Source of the DNA: Byssothecium circinans
Lineage: Eukaryota > Ascomycota > Dothideomycetes > Pleosporales > Massarinaceae
DNA: 33,737 nt
NCBI GenBank assembly: GCA_010015675.1
Contig: ML977010.1
Coordinates: forward strand, 133,208-166,944
Reading direction: 5' to 3'
Under the pieces are notes generated by a model. It saw only the letters and a program-made list of their open reading frames with translations, had not been told where the DNA came from and ran no database searches. Positions 11,096 through 20,753 of the stretch are shown in pieces. Every line of letters begins with the position of its first letter. Positions within the stretch are counted from its first letter, which is position 1. A program made the translations under genes and the position numbers.

Positions 11096-11704
11096 GAGAT
11101 AGGTTACCTATGGAAGGTAGAGTGCTATACGTACTAGGTATCTCTGACGTAAATCTTCTAATATTGTGGAATAGGAAAGATGTTCCTTCCAAGGCGTTCA
11201 TTCAGTCTATACTAAATGGCGCGTATGTGGGGTTGATCATTCGCCTATCAGTATCAACCTCTCCTAAAGTCATGCAACATGTAGTTCTAATGAGCAGTTG
11301 AGATAATCCTAGAGTTCTTTCAAACTAAGAGCTGGAAAGTAACTCCGCAAAGTATCGATACTGCTAGATCTACCGTTTCGAACTCACTCGAATACACTGT
11401 CACATCCCACTGTTTGGGTACGTTAGGTCCACTCTGTAGCCGGAAGAGAGCGATATATCATATGTAGAGGGCGTGGAATAATCAGATCGATAAAAAATCT
11501 AGAGAAACTACCATAGTAGCGAAGAGCGCGAAGAGGAGGTGTTGAGGCTGTAATGTATTCTAATGGATCGTTCAGTGATCTAACACTTGAGATGTTTGTG
11601 GGCTAAAATTGGTCTTGATGAGGGTGGGGTAAAGAGGCGACGGGGAAGCAGACTTGGAGAGATGGGAATTAAGAAAAGAAGGATATCAAGGACAGCTTTA
11701 TATG

Positions 11705-11753
11705 TGGTGCCTGAGACAGCAACCTCCATCGAGACGGACTGTCTCAAGCACCA
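11705..11753. repeat. Imperfect inverted repeat (15-bp arms)
   Basis: TGGTGCCTGAGACAG at 11705-11719 pairs with CTGTCTCAAGCACCA at 11739-11753 with one mismatch and a 19-base loop. It is isolated in intergenic sequence. It could form a hairpin in DNA or RNA; function unknown. Confidence 0.6.
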
Positions 11754-11900
11754 CTTCATCGATGGAACAACGGGGTCGCGATTACAAATTTTCTGGACAA
11801 GTCCAACCGCCTGGTTAAACTCCTTCACGTGAATAATGTATTGGTTCGGCTTAGAGGCGTAATTGTGCGCCAGACTCTCTCGGTCTAACTTGTGTCTTCC

Positions 11901-12453
11901 TTAGCCACGGTGATACATGGGACACTCGAGCTGAACGTTCCCAACGGTAACATGCACTGGAGCTCCTCGGGCTCCTTGCTTGTAGCAGAAGCCACTGATG
12001 AATGCTAAATAGTCCTGGATCCAGTTGAGCTTCGCATTCACTGAACCGAAAGGTTGTACCGGATTCTGTATGGGCAATAAAAGGCAGGTAAGCCGGGAGT
12101 AGAAGTCTGGTATAACTCCAGTTTCAGGATCAGCTAACACTTTCTAGTTTATTCGCGATGATATCAGGTGTTCTAGAATACCAACTTACGAGTGAGGTGC
12201 ATCCTGAACCGCTAAACCGATTTGAGCCGAAGGTGGACGTGTTTTTCTCGGGCGTAGGATAATTACCTAGGTAGCCAGTGCAGTTGTAATCTAGACCAGA
12301 GTTAAACATTCTCACTACAACCACATGACAAGTCACGGAGCATGAGAATGGAGGTTGTGACATGTGAACCGCATGTGAAAAGCCGGGGAGCGGAGGCGCT
12401 AAACTAAATTCGGAAGTACCTCGGTCGATGACATCGCTCGAGACGTCGAACAT
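11901..12453 (-). other. Possible minus-strand gene or gene remnant
   Basis: Two adjacent minus-strand open frames have protein-like composition. The upstream one (12453 down to 12130) includes NSGLDYNCTGYLGNYPTP and a GTAAGT donor after GSGCTSL. The downstream one (to 11901) includes PETGVIPDFYSRL and FGSVNAKLNWIQDYLAFIS. Splicing GTAAGT to the nearest TTAG acceptor leaves the wrong phase for the second frame, so a simple intact gene does not result. I recognise no family. It could be a decayed gene, a gene with an intron I have not found, or chance. Confidence 0.25.
12419..12424 (+). promoter_or_regulatory. CCTCGG hexamer in thiolase promoter (FarA/FarB-like site)
   Basis: CCTCGG lies 143 bases before the thiolase ATG, with a second copy at 11965-11970. 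In Aspergillus this core is the known binding motif of the fatty-acid regulators FarA and FarB in promoters of beta-oxidation genes. A six-base word is common by chance, so only the position in front of a beta-oxidation gene gives it weight. Confidence 0.35.
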
Positions 12454-12566
12454 AAGAATGACGGCGTCTTCAGCTTCTTTCTCGATACAGTTACACTCTC
12501 TCCCTGTAACATCACACAGCTCTTGATCTACTCTATCCTCCCGTCTCTTCTCCTTTAGTACAAAAT

Positions 12567-13907
12567 ATGGCGAACCAAACCGGACGCAGTCAGCAGGGTA
12601 TGTTTTGATGGAATCACGTTCCGACGTTCGTACATGAATGCTAATGATTTATAGCACAAGAACGCCTGAGCCAAGTCAGCGACCATGTTAGCAGCAACTC
12701 CTCAAAAATAGGAAAGCAAGCTCTCCTCGCCCAAAACCCCGATGACATTGTCGTAACCTGCGCCCTCCGCACACCCATCACAAAGGGCGGCAAAGGCGGT
12801 TTCAAAGACACGCAAGCCGCCGACCTTCTGCACGGCGCCTTCAAATCCCTCATCGAACGCTCCGGCATCGATCCATCTCTCGTTGAAGACATTGCCGTCG
12901 GCGCCGTGCTCGCACCTGGAGGCGGCGCAACCGAGTTCCGTGCTGCTGCCCTCGCTGCTGGTTTCCCCGCCACGACTGCCGTGAAATCGTTGAACAGACA
13001 ATGTAGCTCAGGGCTTCAGGCTTGTGTGGACATTGCGAATGCGATCCGGTCTGGCATGATCGAGGTGGGTATTGGCGCTGGTGCTGAGAGTATGAGTACA
13101 CAGTACGGGCCTCAGGCCGTGACCGAGTTCAGCGAGTTGCTAGAGGGACACAAGGCTGCGGCTGAATGTAAAGTACCCATGGGTGTCCTTTCCGAGAAGA
13201 TGGCCAAGGAAAAGGGAATCGCGCGTGCGGACCAGGACAAGTTCGCGGCATCTTCGTTCCAAAAAGCCGTCCAGGCTCAAAAGCAAGGCTTGTTCGATGA
13301 GGAGATCGCCCCCTTGACAGTCAAGTGGACCGACCCGAAGACGGATGAGGAGAAGACTATTACAGTGAGCAAAGACGATGGCGTCAGGGAAGGCATCACG
13401 CCTGAAAGCCTGGGCAAGATCAAAGCCGCCTTCGCAAAAGACGGTTCCATCCACGCAGGCAACGCCTCTCAAATCTCTGACGGCGCTGCCGCAGTTCTTC
13501 TCATGAAGCGCTCGACCGCACACCGCCTCAATCAAAAGATCGTTGGAAAATTCGTCCAAGCCTCCATCGTCGGCGTGCCCCCGCTTCTCATGGGCATCGG
13601 CCCCGCTGCCGCTATCCCCGTCGTCCTCCAGAAAACCGGACTTAACAAAGACGACGTGGATATTTGGGAGATTAATGAGGCGTTTGCAAGCCAGTGCTTG
13701 TACTGTATTAACGATTTGGGCTTGGATTTGAAGAAGGTGAACCCTAAGGGTGGCGCTATTGCTTTTGGGCATCCGCTGGGAGTCACAGGGGCGAGGCAGG
13801 TTAGTACACTTTTGACCGAGTTGAGGAGGACGGGGCAGAGGGTGGGCGTGACGAGTATGTGTATTGGGACGGGTATGGGTATGGCTGCTGTTTGGGTTGC
13901 TGAGTAG
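12567..13907 (+). CDS. 3-ketoacyl-CoA thiolase, probably peroxisomal (427 aa)
   Basis: Two exons, 12567-12597 and 12655-13907, with a 57-bp GTATGT...ATAG intron. The 31-nt first exon gives MANQTGRSQQ, then AQERLSQVSDHV follows. The enzyme cleaves 3-ketoacyl-CoA with CoA, the last step of beta-oxidation. Thiolase signatures are all present: catalytic Cys127 in LNRQCSSGLQ, NEAFASQ, His383 in GGAIAFGHPLGVTGARQ, and Cys413 in CIGTGMGMAAVW. Residues 14-22 (RLSQVSDHV) fit the peroxisomal PTS2 layout R-L-x5-H-L, except that the last position is Val. There is no C-terminal PTS1. The peroxisomal assignment therefore rests on the PTS2-like sequence and on overall similarity to Pot1/Fox3. A CCTCGG motif upstream is compatible with induction by fatty acids. 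Early codons are C-ending and late codons are G/T-ending. Confidence 0.93.
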
Positions 13908-15253
13908 AGATGGTCGAGGGGAGAAAATGTATTGGTATTCTACAGGTTGTATGAACATACTATTCGACTAGAATCAAATTAACTGAATGCTTCACGATTG
14001 GAGTGCGAATTCTCTATACATTTATTGCATGTCCCTTTGCTAAATGAACGGGGCCTTCGTGGGGCTAAGACTGTAAGAAATCCATCCGCGCCTGCTTTCG
14101 CTTGTCTCCGACCCACTACCTTTTCCTCATCGCCATGTTAGTTCAATAACCTTTTTCCAGTCATTTAATTGACAGTACCTGCGAGCCTATTTCTGCCAGC
14201 CTTGTGATCCCATCTCAGGCGTCGACACAACTCGGCCAAACGGCCAGCCATAGCACGTCCCTACTTTCTCAACGCCCATTCGAATGGCTCAGGCGCTCTA
14301 TTGTGTCTCACATGTCCTAATCTCATCCTTATATGTCCATTTTTGTTACCATCCGTCAATAGCCCGCTTTCTATCTTCAAGCCATTCGCATCCCCGTCAT
14401 CATACCACTTCACTGGCTCTCTGCTCTCGACATCCCGCCCCACGTGCGCATTCTCGGGAACCATTTTCCGCAGCAGGGCGAACTATCAACGGGCGTATAT
14501 GCATCTCATCTCATCTCACCTCATCTGATATCTAAGCCCTGTCAGGCACGCACGCGCCGGGGGCCGAACGTTGAACGATTCGGACACGAACCATAACAGC
14601 TGGCACTTTCATTCTTACGCTTTTGGGATGAGATCTGGCAGCTATTCCTTTACTTCGACGGTTGGGAAAGGAGATGAACGATATCACCCATGCTAATGGG
14701 AAACGCAACAACTAGTGCAACGTTTCCCGCGAAAGTTGTGCTTTCTTCGTTTCGGGAAGGAGGTCTAATGGATATTGTAGGCAACAGTTTACTGCGCCGT
14801 TTCAGGGAGATGTACAGCCCGAAAGTATTACTGCGGTTCGCTGCCCAGTTGCCATGGACGTCTAAGCCGACCGTTTCGCCGCAACAAGCGCTTCCGCGCC
14901 GCACCAGCCAACGAGCATCAGCGACAGTTCGCCCTTTTCAGCCACTCAACAGAGCTGAGAAGACCAACACAACGGAGATCATACCCGAAAGATGCATTTT
15001 AGTACGCTCATCGCCCCCATTTGGTGTGAGGTGCTGTGTAAATGTGTCACTGTGGATGATGTGATACGTGAAGTACAAGAAGGCGATTTTCTGGGCGTGT
15101 GGCTGATGGCGGGTTACAGGCGGACTCCTGTTCACTTGATGGTAACCTGGGGGCATTGTATAAGAGGAGAGGATGGCGTCGGGTTTTCGGGGGATAAGGC
15201 ACAGTTTGCGTTGGAACTTTTGGGTGTGGTTTTGATTTCTTCTGTTTTGCAGT
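13908..15253. other. Intergenic between thiolase and MACPF-like gene
   Basis: About 1.35 kb. Open frames on both strands (for example 14690-15064) overlap and have no family features. The stretch holds a CTCAT pentamer array at 14505-14529. No RNA gene was recognised. Confidence 0.45.
14505..14529 (+). repeat. CTCAT pentamer array (5 units)
   Basis: Five consecutive pentamers read CTCAT, CTCAT, CTCAC, CTCAT, CTGAT. Similar arrays in the same orientation occur at 24603-24622 and 32016-32040, all in non-coding sequence. Confidence 0.85.
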
Positions 15254-18200
15254 ATGTCACTTACGGCTCCTTATACTAATGCCATGCGCGTAAGTACCAC
15301 TTGAAATAGAGTTGAACGATGGACTGACAGGACTTTCAGATTGGGCAGGGCTTCAATACTTATACGTACGTGCTTTCGCTCCAGATATCTCCACCGCCGA
15401 CTACATAAGGAGCCCGCTTGTGCACACACCATTCTACTTTTATTGAAGCGGGGATTTTACTGATGAGTTACTCCGCTTTAGGCAAGAAATCCGTCTTGAA
15501 AATGCAGTCAAAGTAGGGGAAATCGTTTCCACACAGAAGACAGATGGTAGCCCTGAGCCTCCGAAGCCAGCAAGCTCGCCTTTGTCGCCGCCAGTCACGC
15601 CGGCTGCTGGTGCCACCGTGCCTCTTGCGGACATCCCCACCGTAAGTGAATTATCGATTCTTGAAGGATGCCGAGCCTCCTCATGGCGATGTATCCACTC
15701 TTGGGTCTCTAGTACAGTTTTGCTAAAACGCTAAATATAGGTAACTATCAATGGAAAGCAGGCAGCTCCAGTCGCGCCATTGCGACCAGCCACTCCCGCA
15801 TCTGACGTCGGAGGAGCGCTCAGCGTCATTTCAGCACCTTCTGGTGACCCTCCCTTCGACATAGTCGGGCCTACCCCGACGACCAGCCAAAGCGTCACCT
15901 ATTCCACCCGAGCAATCGAGAATGTGAGCGACATCATGGACGCCCTCAACATCTCAACATCAATGAGCATCAAATACGGCACAATCCACGGCAACGGAAA
16001 CGCCTCGTTCGTGAACGAAAACAAGGTCCTCGACAGCGAATTGAACTACGTCGTCAGCGTAACCGTCAACAACGATGCTCGAGCTACCGTCGTCGATATG
16101 GAGTTCCTAGATATACCAGGCTTGCCTTTGGATCGCTTCACCGAGGTCTACGGCGACTCTTTTATCTCCGGCTTCACCGATGGCGGGGAGTTCAATGCAG
16201 TTATCTCCATCAAATTGAACGATAAGAGCAAGTACAAGTCTGTCAAGCAGGCTGTCGATGTCCAACTCGCAGTCGGACCACCAACACTCGAGCTCGGCGC
16301 GAGTGAAGCAGTCGCAAAAGAGCACAGCGAAGCGCTCCGCAACACCGAGATCTCTATCTCCGTCAACTGGGTTGGAGGCGGCGAGATCAAGAAACCACAA
16401 GTACCTTGGACCATCCAAAGCGTGGTCGCTGTCGCAAATGCCTTTCCATCCATGGTTGCTAGATCATCTGCAAGGACCCAAGCTATTCTTACAAGGTACA
16501 CGTCCCTTCGATCATTTCAAGCTTGGAAATGGAGTCGCCTTATCGAAGAGCGGCGGATCTGGGAAAGCGACGCGCGAAACCAGAAAGGCGGCGAGAACAA
16601 CAAGGACGGCAGAGAACACTTTGAAGAGCCGAGTATTATCCTGAATTACGTCCCTTGCTCGCTGTACACGGCTGAGTTGTTCGATGCTCTCATGAACTAC
16701 AAGAAGCTGTGGAAACGCATCGGCGAAATGCTACAGTATCCGTCGCAGTATAAGCTTCGGCCAATGCCTCGCCAAAAGGCAACGAAAAGCTTAGAAGCAA
16801 AGCCCACGGCTACAATGGCTACTCCGAATAAGAAGAATCTGTCGCCGGTATCGACTACCGATATTGCTAAGAAGGGCGCCGTTACTAGTCCAGTGTCTGA
16901 CACTGAATCGCCATGCGACAAAGGCACTGATGCGCTGGGTATCGAGCGTGTGTTTACCTTCGCGGTCGAGGAGGGTGCTGTAGGATGGAATTTGAACGAG
17001 AACAACATGCGAAACGATCCCATTCCCCCAGAGCCCGTTGCGCTGAACGAAGCGCGATTGTTATGTCGAGAGGCGATGACACTAATCACTGAAGAAGTAA
17101 GTAACCAAATCCACCCTCTCAACACTAAACACCATCCCCTCCACGACTCTCCCAAACCCCTTCATAACCACACTATCGCGTAGAGTGTACGCTCTCAAAG
17201 CTCTCCGGAACTACGTTCCTCCGAGCCTGAGAAACCTATATAGCCTGCGCTCGCAGCTCTCTTCATCCTTCAGACGAAGAGCACTTCGATCACATGAATC
17301 TACTTCTCCAGCTCATTTTACCTCCACACACACCACCCAAAAACCCACCGCGCTAACTCCCACCAACAGGCCTCCCGCCTAGTCGACCACCCGCACCTAG
17401 CCTACGCCCAATACAACCCACACACAAAATCCACCCGCATGAAACGCCCCAACTACGCCTACCCCGAAGTCCTCGCCCAACGCCTCCCAATCCCAATCCA
17501 CAACGACATCCTCTCCGACCTCTCCACCGACGGCGCATACCTCAAAACCATCGCCTACGCCCAAGGCTCCCAATCCAGCACGCTCTGGTTCGAGCCGGAC
17601 ATGATCGGCGACCCGAAAGCCAGCGACGCGGACTTCAGGACAAAGTTCGGCATCGGGAGCAGGTACGAGGATTTCAGCACTTTGGAACTTAGCGAGCCGA
17701 GAAGAGCAGCAGCAGGAGGAGGAGGTGAAGGTGCGACTCCGACCCCGAATCCGCTCCGCAGAATCGCTCTGCATAGATACACGCTCTCATCGCTCAAAAG
17801 CTGGGTCTCCACCACCACGCTCCAAGCCGCCGAAAACAGCATCGGCGCTATCGGTCTCGCCTTCACGCACACCGCCCCTGAAGAAGACGCCGAGCCGAAA
17901 AGCGATGGATGTACCCACCACCTCGGCCATCCCCATCTGCACCACTCCTCCTCTGACGCCGGCGGTGCTGCTTTCAAGGCCCTCGATCTCGGCGGCGTCG
18001 ATGTTACGCACATCGAGGTCGCGTATGTGCCGGGCTCGGGGTATATCGCGGGCTTGACGTTCTTCGATCAGGTAGAGGGGCAGCGCATGGAGAGGCTGGC
18101 GTGGAGGCAGTGGGAGGGGAGGGAGCCGGTGGGGTTGGTGAAGGTGCTTAATGAACCGCCGGATCGTGGGGATGGCGCGGTTTGGAGGTTTGTGGGGTTG

Positions 18201-18281
18201 GCGGGGAGTTGGGTGGATACGGTGGGGAAGGGGCATGTTTTGGCGAGGGTGTCGGGGGTGTGGAGGATGGAGGGGATGTGA
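15254..18281 (+). CDS. Conserved fungal protein with remote MACPF/stonustoxin-like resemblance (829 aa)
   Basis: Five exons: 15254-15289, 15340-15365, 15482-15641, 15741-17096 and 17370-18281. The first two are tiny (36 and 26 nt); the last intron (273 bp) is long for this window. All phases agree. The N-terminus (SLTAPYTNAMR-IGQGFNTYTQEI) and the block STRAIENVSDIMDALN followed by SIKYGTIHGNGNASF place it in a conserved ascomycete family that I associate with remote MACPF/SNTX-like pore-forming folds. I recall the family but its function is not established. Next come a Pro/Ser/Thr-rich linker and a C-terminal beta-rich region (HIEVAYVPGSGYIAGLTFF ... FVGLAGSW) that resembles a jacalin-type or related carbohydrate-binding module. 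No signal peptide is visible. A membrane-active or defence role is speculation. The family assignment is fairly firm; the fold assignment is weak. Confidence 0.8.
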
Positions 18282-18708
18282 GTGCTGGGGAGTGCGCAGT
18301 GTGGAGATAGAAACCGGTGTGAACGTAACTGTAGGTTTATACTTAGTCGACTGAGAGGAGGGAATTTGCTATAGATTAATACGAGGGAGTGCCTGATATT
18401 GGAATGAGCGAGCAATGGAGAGCTATAGATCTGAAATTTAGTGTTGTTGAATGGGTGAGATGAGGCCGTGCGGGAAGGAGGTGTGGAACAATTGGGACCT
18501 ATGTAATCTTTTAGGGATGGAGTAAAGCTGCGTAGGAAAAAACATATAATATAGCTATCCGTATTCCAATCTAAGTAATCCCTCATCAACACTTCCGCGA
18601 CTTTCTAAATTAGCCAAACACACATGAGCTGGAGTTGCGGCTATCGCAAGTTAAAGAACTTAGAGGGCTACAAAGGCTAAGTTTATAACGTTACTTCTAT
18701 ATTAGTAT
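18282..18708. other. 3' region between MACPF-like gene and foldback element
   Basis: AT-rich 427-bp stretch without a gene. It likely holds the 3' UTR of the upstream gene. Nothing else is seen. Confidence 0.5.
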
Positions 18709-18960
18709 TCATGGGTGTTACACATCAATGTTTCCCCAAAGCTTTAGAGTAACACTAGCCCTCTTGCAGGCTTCTTCGAAGCCATCCCAATTGGCGTCTA
18801 GCTGGTTCTTCCTATATATTCCTACAATAACCCTTAAATTATTATGGGAATGCACAGGAAAAACCAGTTAGGCGCCATTTTGGATGGCTTCAAAGAAGCC
18901 TGCGAGAGGGCTGGGCTTACCCAAAAGCTTCGAGAGAAGACTGCTGTGGAACACCCATGA
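18709..18960. mobile_element. MITE-like foldback element (252 bp)
   Basis: The left arm (18709-18813) and right arm (18856-18960) are each 105 bases and align as inverted copies without gaps at about 81% identity (20 mismatches counted by hand, many of them C/T or A/G). The spacer is 42 bases. Both ends read TCATGGGTGTT inward. No clear target-site duplication is visible in the flanks, and there is no coding capacity. The right end stops 20 bases before the stop codon of the minus-strand aldolase gene, so the element lies between two convergent genes. It is most likely a non-autonomous DNA transposon, or a duplicated arm of one. The superfamily is unknown. Confidence 0.75.
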
Positions 18961-18980
18961 GACTCACTCCACTCAGCCAC

Positions 18981-19976
18981 TTATTCCAAATAATCCCCCC
19001 CAGTCTCCTTGTCGACGACATCAAAAAGCGGCATCGCACTAAACCACCCGGCAACCGGACTCCCAATAGTTTTCTTCGTATACACCGCATCTTCCTCATC
19101 AATCTTAATCGTCTTCCCTCCCGTCCCGGCCGCCGCCGCATCAGCCAACAACTGCGAATGGCAGCATTTCTCCAGCGACACAAACCAGAAAACAGCTTCC
19201 TCAACGGTCTGTCCCACAGTGAGGAGGCCGTGGTTTTGTAGGAGGGCGGCTTTGTGTGGGCCCAGGGCGCGAGCGATATTCTTGCCTTCTTCGGCGGCGA
19301 GGACGACGCCGTTGAAGGAATTGTATACGACGTGGTCCTGTAGGGAGGGATGTTAGTTTTGACGTCTAATACGGAGGTGGGGAGGTTGCTGACTTCGTGG
19401 AAGGCGCATGCGTCTTGCGTCGTGATGTCGAGTTTCTTGCCCAATGCGCAAAAGGTGCGGCCGTAGATGCTGTGCGAATGTGCTGCGCATACGACGTCTG
19501 GTCTGGCATCGTGCACGGCATGATGGATCATATACGCTGCGGTGTTGAGCAGGCGATTCGGACCACCGTCAATCACTTCGCCATTCTCATCCACGAGAAT
19601 CAAGTCCGAGGCTTTGATGAGGCTGAAAGCAGTGCCGAAAGGGTTGACCCAGAAGGTATTTGGATTTACTGGGTCGCGGAGAGTTATGTGTCCAGCAACA
19701 CCCTCGTCGAAGCCATATTTGCCGAAAATACGGAATGCAGCTGTTCTGGCGTAAGTATTCCTCTTGGAATCGAGGTGGGAGAGTGGATTGTGTGGAGTGT
19801 GTACCTGCTAGTCTGCCCTTCAAGTATGCTCGCTCTTTGTAGGGATCATCGAATTTTGGGGGCGTGGGAAACTTGTTTACTGGAAGTCCGAGCTCATGCG
19901 GCGCGGCGGTGGAAGGCTTCACATCACTGCCGTTGCCGTTTTGGTCCGGTTCAATTGCTGAAGGTGGTGGCGCCAT
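18981..19976 (-). CDS. Class II aldolase/adducin-domain protein (291 aa)
   Basis: Three exons on the minus strand: 19976-19805, 19740-19394 and 19337-18981, with introns of 64 and 56 bp. Choosing the second of two nearby AG acceptors gives the continuous family sequence RLAAAFRIFGKYGFDEG. Family motifs: HITLRDPVNPNTFWVNPFG, the zinc-binding HSH at residues 145 and 147 in CAAHSHSIYGRTF, and the third His at 209 in ALLQNHGLLTVG. Fungal members of this fold are often annotated as L-fuculose-phosphate aldolase-like or as meiotically upregulated gene 14-like, but the substrate is not known from sequence. Length and domain are normal for a stand-alone class II aldolase domain with a 50-residue Pro-rich N-terminal extension. 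No membrane or peroxisomal signal is seen. The stop codon lies beside a foldback element. Confidence 0.93.
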
Positions 19977-20753
19977 TGTGCTTCAAATGGTTGTTTCTTC
20001 AATAGAAAATCTCGCAGAGTAAAGATCAAAAGTAGCTGTACATTGAGGTCAAGAAGAAAGAAGAAAAGGAAGAAGAAGGGAAGAAGGAATGAACGAGGAA
20101 GAAGTGGAGCTGTGTAAGCAACAATGTTGGTCAGCTGAGCACCGAGAGCATTGAGAGAAAAGGATGGATTGTGTGTGGAGCGTAGAAGCGGGGACGAGGG
20201 CTATATAGGCGAGGATCCTACGCTAGACCAGATGAGGCTGGAGAACAGTCGAGAACCGGCCAGTACCGTATATCCCACAAACAAACTTTGAACTTTGTAG
20301 TAGGCGTAAAATGCGGGCTTTGACGCAATCACACCACGCCTCTCACGCCCTACCCCACAACAAGCGGCAGGGTTCGGCAAATGCTTGGAATACTGTTTGT
20401 GGGTATTGGTTGGACGTGACAAGGGGCCCGGCCAAACCCTAGCGGAATGTTCCCCTGCGGGGTTAGAGGGGTAGCGGCGGAACCTTATGGGGCACGTTGT
20501 TTCCTGGCTCCGAAAAACAGTAGGAGCTTCTGTTCACGTTGGTCATGGCCCAAGTGCTACATAAATAGGTCGAACTCCATTGTGCTTGTGCTCGCAGAAG
20601 CTTCCACAGATTCTGGTTGTGCCACATCGAAGGCTCTCGGTAGGTGATGGTCCGAGTAAGCTAAGTCGAACTAGCGGTCGACGGTCAGCGTAGTAGGGAG
20701 CGGTAGTACTATAATCTGTTAGCTTGTGAGATATAGTATGCTATGTGACTAAT
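19977..20753. other. Aldolase promoter and SNF2-gene 3' flank
   Basis: Positions 20040-20110 are very purine-rich on the plus strand (GAAGAAAG repeats), meaning a CT-rich leader for the minus-strand aldolase. A TATATA lies at 20202-20207. The remaining sequence up to 20753 shows no gene. Confidence 0.5.
20202..20207 (-). promoter_or_regulatory. TATA-like box of the aldolase gene
   Basis: A palindromic TATATA within CTATATAG lies about 226 bases upstream of the aldolase ATG at 19976. It is followed on the minus strand by the CT-rich leader. Confidence 0.4.

Larger units (their letters stand above)
11096..12566. other. Intergenic region upstream of the thiolase gene
   Basis: About 1.47 kb with no certain gene. 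It contains a 15-bp inverted repeat at 11705-11753, two CCTCGG hexamers (11965-11970 and 12419-12424), and a pair of minus-strand open frames (11901-12140 and 12130-12453) discussed separately. The last 100 bases, rich in CTCT, look like the thiolase leader. Confidence 0.45.

Noticed and set aside
13140..13958. 272-codon minus-strand ORF opposite the thiolase
   Set aside because: The plus strand encodes an unmistakable thiolase with all catalytic motifs; the antisense frame is a by-product of codon bias.
17353..18013. Long minus-strand frames opposite the MACPF-like last exon
   Set aside because: They arise from the biased codon use of the real plus-strand exon, whose phase and family match are better.
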